A stretch of 6,447 nucleotides of DNA from NCBI GenBank assembly GCA_007133715.1, contig SLMF01000255.1:1-6447 (forward strand). The letters are read 5' to 3'. Of this stretch, positions 4,909 through 6,447 are shown piece after piece; the stretch's first letter is position 1; every line of letters starts with the position of its first letter. Source of the DNA: Planctomycetaceae bacterium (GTDB lineage Bacteria > Planctomycetota > Planctomycetia > Pirellulales > Pirellulaceae). The position numbers and the translations under genes are program-made. The notes under the pieces were generated by a model. That model had not been told where the DNA came from, did no database searches, and saw only the letters and a program-made list of their open reading frames with translations.

Positions 4909-6285
4909 ATGACCACTTCCGAGGTGTTTTCCCCACAACCCCGTCCGCATCGTGGACGTTGGCTGGTGTACATCGCCTGGCTACCCCTGGTGCTGGGCCT
5001 GCTGGTCGTCGGGGGACTGGTGGCCTATGTGGTTCGCAACGCGGGGATCGAGCGGGCCGAGATCGCTCGGCTGCGAGCGGCGGGCGAGCCGGTCGATGAC
5101 GCTACGATGGCCGAATGGTATTTTGCCCGCACGTCGCAGGAGGCCACGGCCATCTGGCGCGAGGTGCTGACGACCGTGGAACAATCGCTGTCCGGGCCGG
5201 TGGGGGCAACTTTTCCCATCGTGGGGCGTGGCGAGTTGCCGGACGATCTGGAACCCGGTGGCGATTGGCCGGACGAACCGCAGGTCGCAGCGCTGCTGGA
5301 CGAACTGCGACCGCTGCTGGATCGTATCGAGCAGGCGAACCGGCATCCGGTGCCGGTCTGGCAGCCGATCGCTTTTCGATCGTTCTCGACGCTGCTGAAC
5401 GATTTGCAGACCGTGCGGTCGATTGCGCGTTGGCTGCAGCTGGAATTCGAGCACGCCTGTTACCATCGCGACACGGCGCGGGCCTTGCGGGCTTTGGAAA
5501 CCCTGCAAGCGACCATCCTGGCCTTCGATTGGAACCTGTGCCTGGTAGATGATTTGGTCACGATCGCCGTGCGGGGGGTCCATCGTCGATCGATCCGCGA
5601 CTCGCTGGCTCGTATGGACTGGGAACTCGCCCAGTTGGAACGTCTGCATGAGCAGTTGGTGGACCCCCGCGATCCAGCAGGCCGCTGGCAGCAAGTGATT
5701 GCGGGCGAGCGGGCGATGGGCTTGGCCCTGTTCTCGGCCGATTCCCAGCTCCAACACGAGTTTTCGGGGAGTCCGGTACCGATGACCATGTTCCGGCTGA
5801 TGGGCGCTCGGCGGAACTATTTGGAGACCATGGCCGCGGTCCAGCAGCTCGGCAGCGGCGGCGTGTTGGGGCTCCACGAGCGGGCGAAGGCGTTCGAGGA
5901 GCCGCGGTTCGGTTCGAATCGGGTCTGGATCAGCGACGTGCTGACGCAGCTGCTGTTGCCGTCGGTTACCGCCTTTGCCAAAGCCTACGAGCGGGACGAA
6001 CTGGACCGGCGGATGACGCTGACGGCGGTGGCGATCAAGCGTTACGAGGTAGTCGAAGGACGTTGGCCGGCCGCTTTGAACCAGTTGGGCATCGTCGGGC
6101 TGGAACCGGCCGACTGGACCGCCTTGGAAGCGGGGCCGTTCGGATACCGGATCGAAGCCGGCGGGCCGGTCCTCTGGGCCTATGATGTGCTGGAGGGCTC
6201 CAAGGAGATCCCGGCGGAACCGCCGGGGGAGGACCAGACAGACAGCAATCTCATTCGCTTGGGGCACGTGACGCGGATCCGCTGA
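4909..6285 (+). CDS. Membrane-anchored helical protein of unknown function, planctomycete-type
   Basis: This protein has 458 residues from the ATG at 4909, chosen for the AGGAG 7 bases upstream; the open frame extends to a GTG at 4876. A basic N-terminus (RPHRGRW) leads into one hydrophobic segment, about residues 18-42, with no obvious signal-peptidase site. It is probably a single-pass signal anchor with the rest outside the cytoplasmic membrane. The body is mainly helical. It starts with IERAEIARLRAAGEPVDDATMAEWY, a phrase I recall from uncharacterised planctomycete proteins, and has paired helices around 168-200 and 213-250 (LEFEHACYHRDTARALRALETLQ, then VRGVHRRSIRDSLARM). Near the end, AIKRYEVVEGRWPAALNQLGIVGL (375-398) followed by FGYRIEAGGPVLWAYDV resembles the module of the 'ERY..~HGRWP.sL..L' kind found in many planctomycete secreted and pseudopilin-like proteins. 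The gene lies 37 bp after the permease stop with no terminator between, so it is probably co-transcribed and may be an accessory or sensor of the exporter. No catalytic motif is visible and function is unknown. Confidence 0.85.
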   Translation: MTTSEVFSPQPRPHRGRWLVYIAWLPLVLGLLVVGGLVAYVVRNAGIERAEIARLRAAGEPVDDATMAEWYFARTSQEATAIWREVLTTVEQSLSGPVGATFPIVGRGELPDDLEPGGDWPDEPQVAALLDELRPLLDRIEQANRHPVPVWQPIAFRSFSTLLNDLQTVRSIARWLQLEFEHACYHRDTARALRALETLQATILAFDWNLCLVDDLVTIAVRGVHRRSIRDSLARMDWELAQLERLHEQLVDPRDPAGRWQQVIAGERAMGLALFSADSQLQHEFSGSPVPMTMFRLMGARRNYLETMAAVQQLGSGGVLGLHERAKAFEEPRFGSNRVWISDVLTQLLLPSVTAFAKAYERDELDRRMTLTAVAIKRYEVVEGRWPAALNQLGIVGLEPADWTALEAGPFGYRIEAGGPVLWAYDVLEGSKEIPAEPPGEDQTDSNLIRLGHVTRIR

Positions 6286-6292
6286 TCCAATT

Positions 6293-6325
6293 GCCGGCTC
6301 CGGAAGCGGCGGTTTCTTGGTTCTT
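6293..6325 (+). terminator. Candidate operon terminator
   Basis: Starting 7 bases after the last stop codon, GCC-GCT pairs with AGC-GGC (one bulged G, 5-nt loop CCGGA). GG and then the T-rich run TTTCTTGGTTCTT follow. The stem is short and the T-tract interrupted, so this is a weak intrinsic terminator at best. A second, long-range pairing, TTGGTTC (6317-6323) with GAACCAA (6355-6361), could form just downstream. Confidence 0.4.
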
Positions 6326-6369
6326 ATAAGCACCTGGACACGGGTTTCTTAACGGAACCAAAGAAGTAG

Positions 6370-6420
6370 GACGGACACTCCTGTCCGTCATTTCCCGCAC
6401 GACGGACAGGAGTGTCCGTC
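6370..6420. repeat. REP/BIME-like pair of mirror-image hairpins
   Basis: GACGGACACTCCTGTCCGTC (6370-6389) and its exact reverse complement GACGGACAGGAGTGTCCGTC (6401-6420) flank an 11-bp spacer. Each 20-mer is itself a hairpin with a perfect 7-bp stem (GACGGAC/GTCCGTC) and a 6-nt loop. The two loops, ACTCCT and AGGAGT, are complementary. The unit can therefore fold as two small hairpins or as one 20-bp hairpin. This is the architecture of paired REP elements (BIMEs), usually dispersed in many copies between genes. No T-tract follows, so it is a poor intrinsic terminator in either direction. Confidence 0.85.
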
Positions 6421-6447
6421 ATACATTGTGTTAGGAAACTCATGGCC

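Noticed and set aside
4981..6333. Long minus-strand open frame of 450 codons opposite the last gene
   Set aside because: It mirrors the plus-strand gene in a GC-rich region, is rich in His/Arg/Gln/Pro, has no recognisable domain, and the plus-strand product has a clear signal anchor and ribosome-binding site.
6433..6447. AGGAA followed by ATG at 6442 as the start of another gene
   Set aside because: Only two codons are inside the window, so no coding evidence exists; the spacing is acceptable but chance is likely.
1..6447. CRISPR array, toxin-antitoxin pair or defence system
   Set aside because: No regularly spaced direct repeats with unique spacers, no small paired genes and no nuclease or helicase motifs were seen on either strand.

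Overview
The window looks like a chromosomal segment from a GC-rich bacterium of the Planctomycetes, probably Pirellulaceae-like. This rests on recognising the style of three proteins: a tyrosine recombinase with the GLRCPSEHLAL / SPKTEHHEGG / WIGNS pattern, a permease with an unusual soluble tail, and a membrane-anchored helical protein ending in an 'IKRYEVVEGRWPAALNQLG' segment. No database search was possible, so the taxon is an inference.

Left part (1-746): the catalytic half of a phage- or island-type tyrosine recombinase, apparently without its N-terminal DNA-binding domain. It runs head-on into an oppositely oriented tRNA-Glu(CTC). The recombinase stop codon lies inside the antisense of the tRNA anticodon, so its last 12 residues are read from antisense tRNA sequence. 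This is the usual scar of integration at a tRNA 3' end. The region also holds a C-rich 9-bp tandem repeat at the window edge, a G-quadruplex motif, and a 12-bp imperfect inverted repeat with a 7-bp centre shaped like a recombinase core site.

Middle (747-992): a non-coding stretch. It contains a probable tRNA promoter on the minus strand, a stem-loop, and a strong sigma70-type promoter on the plus strand. An imperfect palindrome, probably the operator of the adjacent GntR repressor, overlaps the -10 of the plus-strand promoter.

Right part (993-6285): a compact four-gene plus-strand operon. A YtrA-type GntR repressor is followed by an ABC-type ATPase, then a large ABC-2-like permease overlapping the ATPase gene by 4 bp, then a single-pass membrane protein with a large extracytoplasmic domain. 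The permease appears to be two fused half-permeases plus an uncharacterised soluble C-terminal domain of about 330 residues. The layout suggests a self-regulated, ligand-inducible exporter; the substrate is not visible. A weak terminator candidate follows the last gene.

The final part (6286-6447) carries a clean pair of mirror-image REP-like hairpins. The candidates for a lesser-known system are the double-permease/soluble-tail exporter with its anchored partner, and the recombinase/tRNA-Glu junction with its core-like inverted repeat.
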